Below are positions 13,221-23,739 of a stretch of DNA of 64,000 bases, one piece after another. The stretch is from Bettongia penicillata ogilbyi. Lineage: Eukaryota; Chordata; Mammalia; Diprotodontia; Potoroidae. Where the stretch lies: the NCBI GenBank assembly GCA_023548195.1, contig JAJHZJ010000220.1, positions 4,210,204 to 4,274,203 on the forward strand, read 5' to 3'. Positions within the stretch are counted from its first letter, which is position 1; every line of letters starts with the position of its first letter. The notes under the pieces are model-generated. The model made no database searches, was not told the origin of the DNA, and saw only the letters and a program-made list of their open reading frames with translations. The position numbers and the translations under genes were made by a program.

Positions 13221-14196
13221 ATTTTTCTTTTTTGGAAATATATACATGTTTTATTTGTAACTTGCAATACTCCAACAGAGCAGCCTCATTGTTATGTTTC
13301 TAATTCTTAGCAATTAACTCCTACAAAAATAATCCCATACTTTTTAAATAACTTGCTCAATGTATGACTAAAACATTTGTAACTATTTTAAGGGACTTTT
13401 CATTTTTCAAGATGCTTTATTTCAACCAAATGCCTTGTCTATCAGAGAAGGGCACATGCCTGTACTAAAGATGTCACCCATTTATGGATATAATAAATTC
13501 TCCTCTCCCTCCACTCCACCTTTAAAACAATTAAAAAAAACAATGGAACTATTTAGAATTTTAAGGAAACATACCCTTTGCCAACTCAATTTCATCCTAG
13601 AACAGGTTTTCCTTTTCTCCCCACTCTCTCCTTCCCGTTCCTAAGTGAATGAGAACAGCATTCAAGAGTGTTACCCATAACTGGTAAGCAGCATATCCCA
13701 GTGACAGTTTGGTAGCAACAGAAAGGAAGGGAAGGGATTTTCTGAGGAGGTTGGCCTCTCTAGAAGGGAGTTCAGTTCCCAGAGTAATGATAGTCAAACC
13801 CTGGTAACTTAGCTTTGAATATCCATAGGGCCTCTTAGAAGCCACTTTCGACTCTTTCTTTCATGACACTCATCTCTGTGTTCTGGCTGATACCTACCCT
13901 GTGTACTCTTATACATGATCCTTGTGGCAGCCCCTTTATATTCCCTCAACCCACCCCAAACCACCCCAAGTGCTTATAAACCCCATTTGTACTGGGCATT
14001 CATGCCTTCAGACACCCAAGAGTTACTGAAATGTTGCTTTTTAGAAGTGGGAGTGATAGACCAGCAGCATCAAAAGGTCATTTTGACTACTAAAAAAAAA
14101 ATGGGGTTTGGTTGTACTTTTAACAAGTCAAAGCTATGGTCTAAAAAAAAAAAAGAAAGAAAGAAAGAGAAAGAAAGAAAGGAAGGAAGGAAGGAA

Positions 14197-14274
<78 letters not shown>

Positions 14275-14283
14275 AAAAAGAAA

Positions 14284-14321
<38 letters not shown>

Positions 14322-14331
14322 AAAAAAGAAA

Positions 14332-14420
<89 letters not shown>

Positions 14421-15150
14421 GTTTCGTTCCATTCTCTCTAAAGAATACAGGAAAGCATTCTGCAAAATAATGAAAGAAAAGCTTAAAATCAGGCTAAGTT
14501 TTTAAGAAAATGTAGGCAAGGGAGAAGTCGAGAGAAAGAGACCAAGACACTTCAAAACAGGTTACCCATAAACACTTTCAAACAAGTGGTTTTCCCTCTG
14601 GCCAAGTCCACCTTCAGTTGAAGTCCAAAGTATAAGCAGTTGTACTGTGGGATTTTCCAAAAAGTAGTAAACAAAATCATTCATTTTCTCCCCACATTAA
14701 GTGTAGCATTTTTAAAGTTTTCTTATATACACTGCATCACCCTTATAACATTTAGCAAACTGTTACATTCAAACTCTCCCGGTACCTGCTCCATGAAAAT
14801 GTTGTTTGTGCCCAGATGTTTCAGTGCCTCTTCCACCTCAAAAGACGCCTTTGTGACTTGTACTTGTCATAAAAACACTTAGGTCCCAGAATGTCCTCCT
14901 CTGTAATTCTGTCATTGTTCTGAGTAACTACTGCTGAATATCATTTCTCTACGTTCTCTGTTTTTTTTTATCTTTAAAATTCAGTTTCTTCTTAAATTCC
15001 TTCTCAAGCTCTTCTCTGTTGAATTGAGCATTTGCACTCTCAAAATCAAAGTCATCTTCAAACTCAATAGTGTTTTCCTTAACATTTGTTGGATGGTTCT
15101 GTCCTCTGGAATGGTTCTGTTTCACCAAGGGACTCTGTAAACTACATACG
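13221..15150 (-). pseudogene. LSM14A: LSM14A processed pseudogene (retrocopy)
   Basis: Read on the minus strand, this is an intron-free, 5'-truncated copy of an LSM14A-type mRNA. LSM14A (RAP55) is a P-body RNA-binding protein. About 14,930-15,130 translates to a stretch containing [11 protein letters not shown] and [27 protein letters not shown], then frameshifts. L-A-V-V-T-Q and E-E-D-I-L-G-P-K-C-F-Y-D-K pieces follow in shifted frames. After an internal deletion it ends G-A-G-T-G-R-V and a stop at 14,769-14,771. Downstream is a 3' UTR of about 1.5 kb, with AATAAA at 13,250-13,255 and an A-rich tract from 13,233 down to 13,221, as expected for L1-driven retrotransposition. LAVVTQ favours LSM14A over LSM14B. 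I found no clear target duplication. The 5' boundary is uncertain. Confidence 0.8.
14143..14420. repeat. (GAAA)n microsatellite
   Basis: About 280 bp of GAAA units with short AAAA and GGAA interruptions. It lies inside the 3' UTR part of the LSM14A retrocopy, so it expanded after or just before insertion. The long Lys/Arg/Glu-rich frames on one strand and Phe/Leu/Ser-rich frames on the other are repeat artefacts, not genes. Confidence 0.97.
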
Positions 15151-15269
15151 ACTGGAAGACTAATGCAGAGGTAGAGCCCAGGGAAAATTGAACAATAGTA
15201 GGATGCTGAGGGAGTATGTATTTAGCTTTTTGGAGGTTCACATACAATAATATTTTTGATATCACTTCC

Positions 15270-15782
15270 TGTAATGGCAAATAAAATAAGATCTTTTGCT
15301 GTTTTCATTTAAGTATAATCAAGAAGTATAATGCCGCTATTTGAATGTGACTGAGGAAGATCTTTCCATCCATTGATGGACCTGCCCATTATAGGAAACT
15401 TGATTAGGGGAGTTACTTTGTAGGAGGGTCCCAAGTACTTTTTGCATTTTCTATTGAGGCACTGGGTCAGAGGGTTATACCCACTGATTCTAAAAAGTAT
15501 ATAAATACTCTGAGGGTGAGGTTTAACTTTTGGGCTTACTGACTTACTGATTAGAAGTGTTTATTTGACCACAAGAGAATTCTAGGAAGCCCCTAAGGAG
15601 TCCACCTCCCAGCTTTGAGAAAGCCAGATGTTCCCTTTCTGGTAAAGGTGTATGTATGTTAATGGTCAGACATGTTGGAAGCATGTACATGTGTTGATTT
15701 TTAATATCTCTGTATTTTCTTTGAAGTTCAGGATGATGACTCCACTGAAATAGGTGAATGATATCCATGCTTGGTTAAAGGT
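15270..15782 (+). mobile_element. LTR-like interspersed repeat, copy A
   Basis: One of three copies of the same repeat in this window (others at 38,300-38,816 plus and 51,374-52,027 minus). Shared landmarks in order: 'agatcttttgctgt', 'ttgatggacc', 'tgtaggagggtc', a TATA-like box, 'cttactgactgg'-type text, 'aagtgttt', 'gtattttcttt', and a '(t)gcttg(a/g)ttaaa' block. A promoter-like middle and polyadenylation-like end suggest a retroviral-type solo LTR. No coding is present. Here the 3' end stops short and abuts an L1 fragment. Confidence 0.6.
15498..15505 (+). promoter_or_regulatory. TATA-like box in LTR-like copy A
   Basis: TATATAAA sits in the middle of the LTR-like repeat, about where U3 would end. 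The equivalent in copy B reads ctaaaaaatgttt and in copy C gtatcaat, so it is intact only in this copy. Confidence 0.45.
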
Positions 15783-16801
15783 CTTTCATGGTCTCAGACC
15801 AATTTATATTTATTTTCTTGGAGTCTTTGAATATAGGAACTTTGAGTTTGTTGCCTTCTTCTGATTGTATATTTTGATTTTCTTTTTTCACCAAATTAAA
15901 ATTCTATAGTATGAGTTATTTTACTCTGTTTACTCATTTTCCTAGTGAATTACTTGTCTATATAACTCTTTGTTAAGGTAGGATTATGATTCCCATTTGG
16001 AGGGTGTATTGCTCCAAGCTTGTGGATTTTATGCAACTGTCTTCAGAGATACTTCTAGGCACCTGCAAATTTTCAGTTCTTCTGAGGCGGCATAATCAAA
16101 GGCAAGGTGTTTACTACTTTCTGGGCCTGTGCTTTGGTCTGTGAGTGACTACAAACACTCTTTTCTGCCTCAAAACTATGAGGAATATTGCTTCTCCACT
16201 GCTGCCACAAGCTCTACCACACCACCTCCACATTGCTCCAGCACTGCCACCCAGATTCAGGCAAGGGCAAAGAAAGGATATCTTGCCTCAGCATTAGCAA
16301 AGACATTCCTGCAATCCCTCTCTTATCAGGCACTTGATACCCCCACCATCTGTGCATTAAGAGCTCTGGAAAGAGTTGCTCCCTCTGTTGCTGCTGATAC
16401 TATGGGGGCTGGGACCAGACTGATTTCTTCTCTAACCAGGGTCTGACAGACTTTTCCTGCTGGCTTTTGAACTTTTCTTTGGTGTTTGTGGGTGGAGAAG
16501 CCTGGAAATTGCCACGATTACCAGCGATTTAGTCCCCTGAGGCTTGCTCCATTTTTTTTCTGGGGAGCAGTCTGTGCCTTCGCATTTTGTGTTGGACTTC
16601 AATCCTCTCTCAATCTAGTTCAACAGACCTTTCCTTTCAGCCTTTCAGGTTGTCTTGAGCTGAAAATTTATTTCACTTTATCATTTTGTGGATTCTGTTG
16701 TTTTAGAATTTGTTTAGAGTCATTTTAGGAGTATTTGGAAAGGTTTGGGGGAGAGCTCAAGCAAGTCCCTGCTTTTACTTAACTGTCTTGACTCTGTCCC
16801 C
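15783..16801 (-). mobile_element. L1 5' end: 5' UTR plus start of ORF1
   Basis: Minus-strand L1 5' fragment that aligns over its length with the L1 5' region at 56,510-57,471. It starts at about 16,801 with a 'gtcaagacagtta' version of the usual 'gccaagatggc' opening, runs through about 850 bp of 5' UTR, reaches the ORF1 ATG near 15,932 and continues for about 50 codons. It stops at the junction with LTR-like copy A, so the rest of ORF1 and ORF2 are absent. Several stops are present. It shows the same T-I-E-x-x-F region at the ORF1 start, damaged by a stop. Confidence 0.75.
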
Positions 16802-16899
16802 TTCTATTTTTGAATAGCTTTATTTCTAAGAAATTTCCCCCATCCCTGACATCAAATCTACATTTTCTTTTTTTGTACCATCCTTTTTTTTTTTTTAGT

Positions 16900-17320
16900 T
16901 ACTGGATGTGCTCTCTTACGATTAATAGACCAAGTTTAATTGTTCTTCCAAATGACAGCCTTTCAAACACTTGAAGATATGTATTGTGCCCCCACTAAGT
17001 CTTCCCTTCTTAAGATTAAACATATCAACTTTCCCCAATTGATCTTTGTAGAGTATGGATTCAAGTAATTTCACCATATATGTTACCCTCCTCTGGACAG
17101 TCTACATACAGCTCAATAAATTCTCAAATTGTGTGTGGCACTGAGAAACAATGCTTCAAATGTGTTTTTGACAAAAGTGGAATTCTCAAGGACTATTACT
17201 TCCTTATTCAGGCAGTGTAAGAGTGTCTTAACTTTTATTGGTGTTGCATCACACTCTTTACTCTCTGCCTCATCCCATTTTTCAGATGAATCATTATCTC
17301 ATCATGCTTAACCTTCTCCT
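16900..17320 (-). mobile_element. CR1/L3-type LINE 3' end
   Basis: On the minus strand this reads as the 3' untranslated part of a CR1-class LINE: 'ccagaggagggtaac', 'atggtgaa', then 'agaagggaagacttagtggg', '..atcttcaagtgtttgaaaggctgtca'. This is the well-known ancient CR1/L3 tail of amniote genomes. It is heavily diverged and noncoding. Confidence 0.75.
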
Positions 17321-17914
17321 ATCTCTTAGAGAGTAGAAGTGTGTTAGAGAGACATAAAATGACATAAGAAAAAGTGAAACCATCTCTTTGTAGCTGCAAC
17401 ATTTCTATTTCAAATAAATGAAATCATATATAGGATACCAAGATGAAAAAACTGAACGTATTTTTCTTCTTTTAATGTGACCAGTATGTCAGAGAAAAGG
17501 ACAAATCTATTGTCTGATGTTTTTTTTTTACAATCATAAATTTCTAATTGTATTTTCCTTGCTATCTTTTCCTGGTTCTTGTCCTGGATGGTTTTATCTA
17601 ATGCATTCTTTCTGGGTTGTGAGGAACTATAGTTAAATTTCAATATAGATTTAATAGGTATGTTCTCCATATATAGATATTTTCCCCTATTTAAGGTTAT
17701 ATAATGTCATATGCCAGTTAACAATATTTATTAACATGCATTTTGCTCAAAACCATATACAAGACTGAATACACTCAAAAAATATTGTGGTGTTTTCATT
17801 TGAGAAAAATGTTATAGTAGAAAAAGGATATATACACTTTAAAAAAACATAAAAAACCCTTATATTATAAATAGATTAAAAAAAAAAAAACATCCAGGCA
17901 CAGTTGAAGGAATA
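17321..17914. other. Unique AT-rich sequence
   Basis: I see no recognisable gene, RNA or repeat here, only scattered A/T runs (for example 17,521-17,530 and 17,878-17,890). Confidence 0.5.
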
Positions 17915-18885
17915 TCCTGTCATAGAACTGTAGCTGTGATGGTTCTTGGAAACTGTCAGCATCAGACTTTCCTTTGTAATAAGTGAGAAATTTAGGGTTC
18001 AACAGTATCATTTAATGCTATTAACATGTAGAGTTATAAAATTGGGGAAATAAGATAGAGGAACCAAAAATTGATTTAAATTCTTCTGTCATTAGTTTCC
18101 TGACTATAATATGAGCTTTTGTCTAAAAGATTGTTAAGGACCTTCAAGTTCTAAATCATATGATTGTGTGATTTCAATTTTATAAATTGCCTTTCTGCAG
18201 TATTGAGGGAAGTATATATACATATATACTTCATTTATTTCCAGCTTGGTACACCATCTATCAGTGCAGAAAAATTAATAAGTGAACATGGGTCTAGTGA
18301 ATGATAGTACTCAGCATGTGAGTAAGCTAAATTAATATTATTTGATGAAAAGAATACTTGATGGGAGTTTAAAAATGCTAAATTCAAATCTTAGCATGAA
18401 AAATACACTGTGATCTAACACAGGTCATTTAATAACTTAGCATCAAGGTTTAATTACTTGTAAACTATAGTCATATTCTTTTTAAACCAAATTACCTGAT
18501 AAGGGAATTACAAATAGCTAAGACTGTCATTGCTTTACTATTTTCATATTATCTGTTGCAAAATATGATGAATATTCTCAGCAATATTTCCACTCCTTTC
18601 CTTCCTGATATCATGTTTTCTTTTTTCATAGATGAAGTCAGACACCAATGATATTAGGTTAAAAAAAACACAAAATATGTGTTGTTGTATAAAAGGTATC
18701 TGATTTGGGACAAGAGGACACAAGTTCAAATGTTCCCTCAGTCCCCCACCATCACCTTTGAGAAGTTGAACAAGTTATTTTGTTGTTCAGTTAATGAAGG
18801 GTAAAAAAATGAAGATACTGGATTAGATGTCCTGCCGGCATGTTTCATTCCAGATTCAAATTTGTGATCCTGTGAATAATGTACT
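17915..18885 (+). mobile_element. Cluster of MIR-family SINEs
   Basis: Three diverged MIR-like pieces lie in a row on the plus strand: about 17,915-18,175 (ends 'aaggaccttcaagttctaaatcatatgatt'), about 18,340-18,490 ('ttcaaatcttagcat..tgatctaacacaggtcattt') and about 18,690-18,885 ('acaagttcaaatgttccctc..gaagttgaacaagttatt', ending 'ggattagatgtcctgcc'). The gaps between them show nothing I recognise. Confidence 0.6.
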
Positions 18886-19075
18886 TTGAGAGTCTTTTCT
18901 GTAAAGAATATATAAATTGATACTAGCAGATGTTACTAAAATCTACTTTAATACATCAATAAATGTATGGGATCACGAACATAGAAGCCTTCCTTCTAGA
19001 AAAGACATGCTTACTGTCTTTTATTATGTAGCTTTTATTTAAGGCTTTGTGGAAGATAATGAAGAATGGAAGATA

Positions 19076-19084
19076 AGAAAGGAA

Positions 19085-19150
<66 letters not shown>

Positions 19151-19236
19151 AGGAAGGAAGGAAGGAAGGAAGGAAGGAAGGAAGGAAGGAAGGAAGGAAG
19201 GAAGGAAGGAAGGAAGGAAGGAAGGAAGGAAGGAAG
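19076..19236. repeat. (GAAA)n-(GGAA)n microsatellite
   Basis: About 75 bp of GAAA units turns sharply into about 88 bp of GGAA units near 19,150. Frames across it are artefacts. Long GGAA arrays are candidate binding platforms for ETS-family factors in other mammals; nothing here shows use. Confidence 0.97.
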
Positions 19237-19347
19237 ATTTCTTTTCTTTACAATGGAAGCAGTCTTCTAACTCTTAAAATTTCAAGAATACCAATGTAGC
19301 ACTTCCACTCTTATCCTGTATGAGTGGCACAATTAGATACATAAACA

Positions 19348-19730
19348 TATATATATATATATGTATATATATATAATAGTTCACATTTACATAGTACTTT
19401 AATATTCCCAATTTAGTGCTCCCAACAAAATTGCAAACAAATATTTCATTTAACCTCATGATAACCTTGAGGTAGGGATTATTATTACCTGAATTTTCTA
19501 GGTGAGGAAACTGAGGCAGATAATTTAATTGATTTACTCAGGTCACACAGATAGTTAAGTGTAAGACACTCAAAGTTCAGGTGTCTATCAACACTACTAC
19601 ATGCATATGCACACACACAACTCATATACATACATATACATACATATATATATCTTGGTAATTTACATATGTATACATTTATTCATATGCACATACATAT
19701 ATTTACTCATATGTATACATGTATTTACTT
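19348..19730 (+). repeat. (TA)n, MIR-type SINE, then (CATA)n
   Basis: A short (TA)n at about 19,348-19,374 is followed by a MIR-like SINE at about 19,377-19,600 ('atttcatttaacctcatgat', 'gaggaaactgaggcag', 'actcaggtcacacagatagt'). A CA/TACATA-type microsatellite follows to about 19,730. The SINE core is one of the better preserved MIR copies in the window. Confidence 0.7.
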
Positions 19731-19739
19731 TCCTAGACA

Positions 19740-21234
19740 ACAAATTAAAACCTATTAGTGTTGGCTTTAATTTTGAGGTTATTTAAGAACATCATCATTA
19801 GGGATAAAAAAGAAAGTCCTAATCACTTTGTGAAAATATTTGCTAAATAGTGTGTAAAATTTTAGGGCTTTCTAATTTACTTTTTGGTAAAAAAAAAATA
19901 TGCATTTTTTCAATATGTATGTTCCATCTCAAAATCATGCTTTCAAAAACTCCTTGACTATCAGTATTGTGTGCAATAGAAAGAATTATTTTTTTTGATG
20001 TGCCAATCAGAACAAATGTATTTATATCATCATCTTGTCTATAAAAAAACAACCAGAATCTACCATTACCCATAAGCAATGTGAAAATTCATTCTCAGAG
20101 AAACATTACACTAAAAGGTTTAGAAAATTAAGAGGAGTATAGTGATATTTTAACCCCCATAGACCTATGTCATTGTCATTATGAGACACATTATTTTATT
20201 TGACAAATGAAATCATGGACTATGAGTTAATAATGACACCTCACACAGGTTTAATTTCTTATGTGTTCTATTCTCTTTTTAAATGGTAAACTAATGTAAT
20301 TGTTCCATTTTTGACTTAAAATATGTGCTTGTTTGCTATTTTTTTTCATAAACTTGTGGAAGGAATCTTGTGAATATTTTCTGAGATTAGAAAGAATTGC
20401 TTAAGAAGGAATATTTCATTTGAAAGTGATATTTCCAAACAAAATGAAATGGGCACAAACTATCCAAGTAATAACAGGAATGTTATTACTGTTTTTATGT
20501 TTTTCTTGTTTTAATCTCTTTAATAGCATTATCGTTTTTGGGGAAGGGCTAGAGTAGGCACTTTAGAACAATGACATGGCAGAGAATTCTGTGACTGGTT
20601 ATGTTCTTACGAGATTGTTTAGATACAATTGTTTGTTCACTTGCTGTTAACAATTGTTTTCTTTTGCTTTACAATGCCAGTTACTGAAAGCAAGACAATA
20701 ATTTTCTAAGTCAGGATGTTTTCTGGTATTGGTAGCCTTAGGTTGTCACACAAAAATAGATTGATTTTGTTAGGAACTCAGAAGTCATCTAGTCTAACTC
20801 ACAAGTGAGCCATTACACCATCTATAACATATGAGAAAAGTTTATTTTTCCCCTTTATTGGAAGTGTAATGCACATAGCAAGCCATGCCCGTTGGATAAC
20901 TTAAATAAAAGTGTTTTTTTTCTCTTATATTTATGCAATTCAAGAGAAAATATGATTTCCTTTTCCCTCTTCCATTGACATAGTCACAGAAGATCCAAAA
21001 TCTAAACACAAGATCTTAATTGTATGTTGAAGTGTGTGCGAATATACCTTGATCCTTTTGTTGGGTGAAAATATTTCTTAAATTTAAAAGCTAATAAAAC
21101 CAATGTCAGAAAAAAACAAACAAAAAAAAATAAAATAAAAATAAAGCCTCGCTTCTCTGTGGTCTTTAACCAGCTAACTTCTCAGAAGCAGACAGCAATT
21201 ACAGCTGGAGCAGTTGTGGAATACCGATCAGTCA
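19740..21234. other. Mostly unique sequence
   Basis: No gene is recognised. At about 20,765-20,860 there is a short MIR-like tail ('ggaactcagaagtcatctagtctaac'). The rest is AT-rich and unassigned. Confidence 0.5.
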
Positions 21235-21960
21235 ATGATTACACTGTAAAACCCTACTGGGTGCTAGGCACTGTATTAAGCCCTGGGGATATAAAGAGAG
21301 GCAAAAGATAATTCCTTCCTTCAAGGATCTCATGGTGTAATGGTGGAGATAGCCAGCAAATAAATATGGACAAACAAATAATTTACAGGACAAATAGGAA
21401 ATAATGGGGAGAAGGGACTAGAATCAAATGGGACTGGGAAAGATTTATTTTAGATGAGGGACATTTCATATGGATTAGAAGAAGAACACAAGTCGGATGT
21501 CAGAGGTGAGGAGAGAGAACATTTAAGGCATGGAGAAAAGCCCATGAAAAATGACCTGAAACAAAAGAAAGTGTGTCTTATTCATGGATTATATTGAAAA
21601 GTACATTCATGGGGAAAGTAGATAGAATAAAACTGGAAAACTATTGAGGAAAGGTGCACTGTGAAGTTCGTTGAATGAAAATAGAGGTTTTTGATCCTAG
21701 GAGTGATAGGGAATTTCTCTTTTCATTTTGCTCCATTCACATCCTCATTTGGCAGAAGTATCTAGTAGCAGTTTCTATTCTATTCTAATTCTAGAATACG
21801 AGAGAATATAAACCAGGATTTGGAGAAAATTCTTGTGCTAAAAGACAGAAGAGATCTCATCTCTGAAAATATTTCAAGTTCTTAAAGATAAGCTATCAAG
21901 TCAACCCTAAGTCATTACTTCTTTGAAGAAAATATACTGAATTCTTTTAAATGAATCACA
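21235..21960 (-). mobile_element. L2 LINE 3' part
   Basis: The plus strand reads as the complement of an L2 LINE 3' region: 'gggtgctaggcactgtatta', 'ccctggggatata', 'aaggatctcatggtgtaatg', and later 'gaggagagagaacattta' and 'ttgatcctaggagtgatagg'. These come in the order expected for antisense L2. The fragment is decayed and noncoding. A sense L2 copy at 46.9-48.2 kb has the matching blocks in the opposite orientation. Confidence 0.7.
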
Positions 21961-22309
21961 ACGAGCACATTTTCAGTTTTGGAGAAGCCAATTTGAGTAT
22001 TCAGTACAACAGAGATAGAATTTGTCAACATGCACAAAGCAAAGCAGGATCATGGAAATAGGCAATAGGAAAATCACAAGTTCAAGTTCTTGTCTGTATT
22101 ATATGGAATAAGTCCCTAGAGCAAAGGCCGCTTAACTTCTTATGTGTCATTAACACCTTGATAGTCTGCTGAAGTCATTGTAGTATTTCTTAGAATGAGA
22201 GTTATGAATGAAAAAAATATGAAAGTTTGCAAAAGAAATTAGAGTTATCAAAGAAATATAATTATCAAAACATTTTTAAAAGAGCATGGGTAAGAAACTG
22301 TTTAAGATA

Positions 22310-22410
22310 GCATATACATGCTGTATGTATAAGTGTGCATGCATGTATCTGTGTATATGTGTATATAGTACATATGTATACATGTTTATATGTATGTATA
22401 CATACATATA
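22310..22410. repeat. TATG/TACA microsatellite
   Basis: Imperfect TGTA/CATA repeats, about 100 bp, with no strand-specific signal. Confidence 0.8.
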
Positions 22411-22570
22411 TAAAATTTGATTTTATCACACTTAAATATAGATAAAAACTCAGTTTATCTCAAAAAATAACACTGACTATAGGAATTTGTTAAATTTCCC
22501 AGATCCATCATTAAGAAACTAGAGAAATTTCAAAGGAAGATACAGTGTCACTACATCTGGATACAATCAT

Positions 22571-22804
22571 TTTTTAGTTTTGCTCTTCAGTTGTGACTCT
22601 CCATGACCCCTATTCAAAGATAATGCAGTAGTTTGCCATTTCTTTCTCTGGTTCATTTTTGAGATGATGAAGTGAGGTAAGCAGCTTTAAGTGACTTTGC
22701 CAGGGCACATAGCTAGTAAGTGTCTGAGCTCACATTTGATCTCTGTAAAATGAATCTTCCTGATTGCAGGCCTGACAATCTATCCATCGTGCCATCTAGC
22801 TGCC
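22571..22804 (-). mobile_element. tRNA-headed SINE, minus strand
   Basis: Plus-strand text starts 'gctcttcagttgtgactct', passes 'agtgactttgccagggcaca' and ends 'atctatccatcgtgccatct' followed by agctgcc, the reverse of a tRNA-like SINE head. It is the same family as 26,224-26,445 and 44,403-44,656. The LINE-like 3' end ('..cagttgtgac..') is characteristic of marsupial SINEs. Confidence 0.8.
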
Positions 22805-22834
22805 CCAGATACAACCATTAGACTGAATCATTTA

Positions 22835-22985
22835 GGATCACAGTTTAAGAACTAAAAGAGGCTCCGAAGTCATATAGTCTAGCCTCTATATTTCACAGTT
22901 GAGAAAGTTAGGTGTGGTAAAGTTAAATGACTTGCCCAATGTCACAATGCCTTGGAGCAGCAGAGTTAGGATATGAACTATGTTC
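22835..22985 (+). mobile_element. MIR-family SINE
   Basis: A diverged MIR core: 'gaggctccgaagtcatatag', 'aaatgacttgcccaatgtca', 'cagagttaggatatgaact'. Confidence 0.65.
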
Positions 22986-23534
22986 ATCAGATTCCAAGTC
23001 ATCTTTGTTCTAAAATATGGATTTTTAACATTTTGCATATTTATGTGAAGGACTTCTTTGTCAGTGTGATGAAATCCATGGAAACTGCATATCATTAAAC
23101 AGGAAACTAATTACTTTGAAATACAGCTATATAGGCATTTTTAAAAATCACAGACCAAAGTATTCCTTCTCTGTGTTCTGGATAATAGGTTTTAGGTGAG
23201 TGTGTTTAGGAGACCTATGTTATTAGGCATGGAATTATGTACTTTCTTTGTGTTAGGAAATAGCTAGGTCAGCTTGACCAAAAACTCACAATAGCCTTTT
23301 CTATCTTGAAGCATGAGCAAACAGCATATAACCTACTTGTACTTTACCATGCTGATAACCATGTGCGAACAGAACATAATTTCCTTATGTTCGTAAGAAA
23401 GAGGCCGAGCCAGGATGTAACAGAGAACAGGGAACTAGAACAAAGATTACAATTTACATATGTACTCTGATACATTGAGAAAGGCGAGGACTTGTTGCTG
23501 AGCAGATTTCTACCAGGGACAGCCCCTGGGAGAA

Positions 23535-23540
23535 TATAAA
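23535..23540 (+). promoter_or_regulatory. TATA box of the solo LTR
   Basis: TATAAA within agaatataaatattc marks the likely U3/R promoter. Transcription would begin about 25-30 bp downstream and read to the right. Confidence 0.7.
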
Positions 23541-23589
23541 TATTCAGGGGAATTTAAGGGGTCTGGCTGGATGGGCAAGATGTAACAAG

Positions 23590-23595
23590 AATAAA
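23590..23595 (+). terminator. AATAAA polyadenylation signal of the solo LTR
   Basis: AATAAA followed by a GT-rich stretch (gctgctgtctcggtgtattc), the usual R-region poly(A) arrangement of an LTR. Confidence 0.7.
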
Positions 23596-23739
23596 GTCTG
23601 TATCTTGCTATGCTGCTGTCTCGGTGTATTCTATGAGAGGGAGATCGCGTCTTGCTAGGAGACGCGCCATTGCGCACGAAGACCAGGTCGAGGACAAGGT
23701 AGGCTTTTGCCCGGGGGTCCTAACATCTTTGTTTTTGTG

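Larger units (their letters stand above)
23251..23725 (+). mobile_element. Solo LTR of an endogenous retrovirus
   Basis: A 475-bp element with retroviral LTR anatomy. It begins TGTTAGGA and ends TCCTAACA, a perfect 8-bp inverted pair. The same six bases, tctttg, flank it on both sides (23,245-23,250 and 23,726-23,731), the signature of integrase insertion. A TATA box and an AATAAA lie 55 bp apart, giving a U3-R-U5 layout on the plus strand. No internal proviral sequence is present, so the provirus was probably reduced to one LTR by recombination. A 6-bp duplication is typical of beta-type (class II) retroviruses; that class assignment is inference. Confidence 0.9.

Noticed and set aside
14143..14420. 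Regular repeats considered as a CRISPR-like array
   Set aside because: These are simple 4-bp units without unique spacers, in a mammalian genome.
13915..14505. Long Lys/Arg/Glu-rich frame (196 codons) and its antisense Phe/Ser-rich frame
   Set aside because: Both arise from the GAAA microsatellite, which has no stop in several frames. No start context or conservation is visible.
16129..16446. 105-codon plus-strand frame
   Set aside because: Antisense to an L1 5' UTR that aligns with 56,664-57,471.
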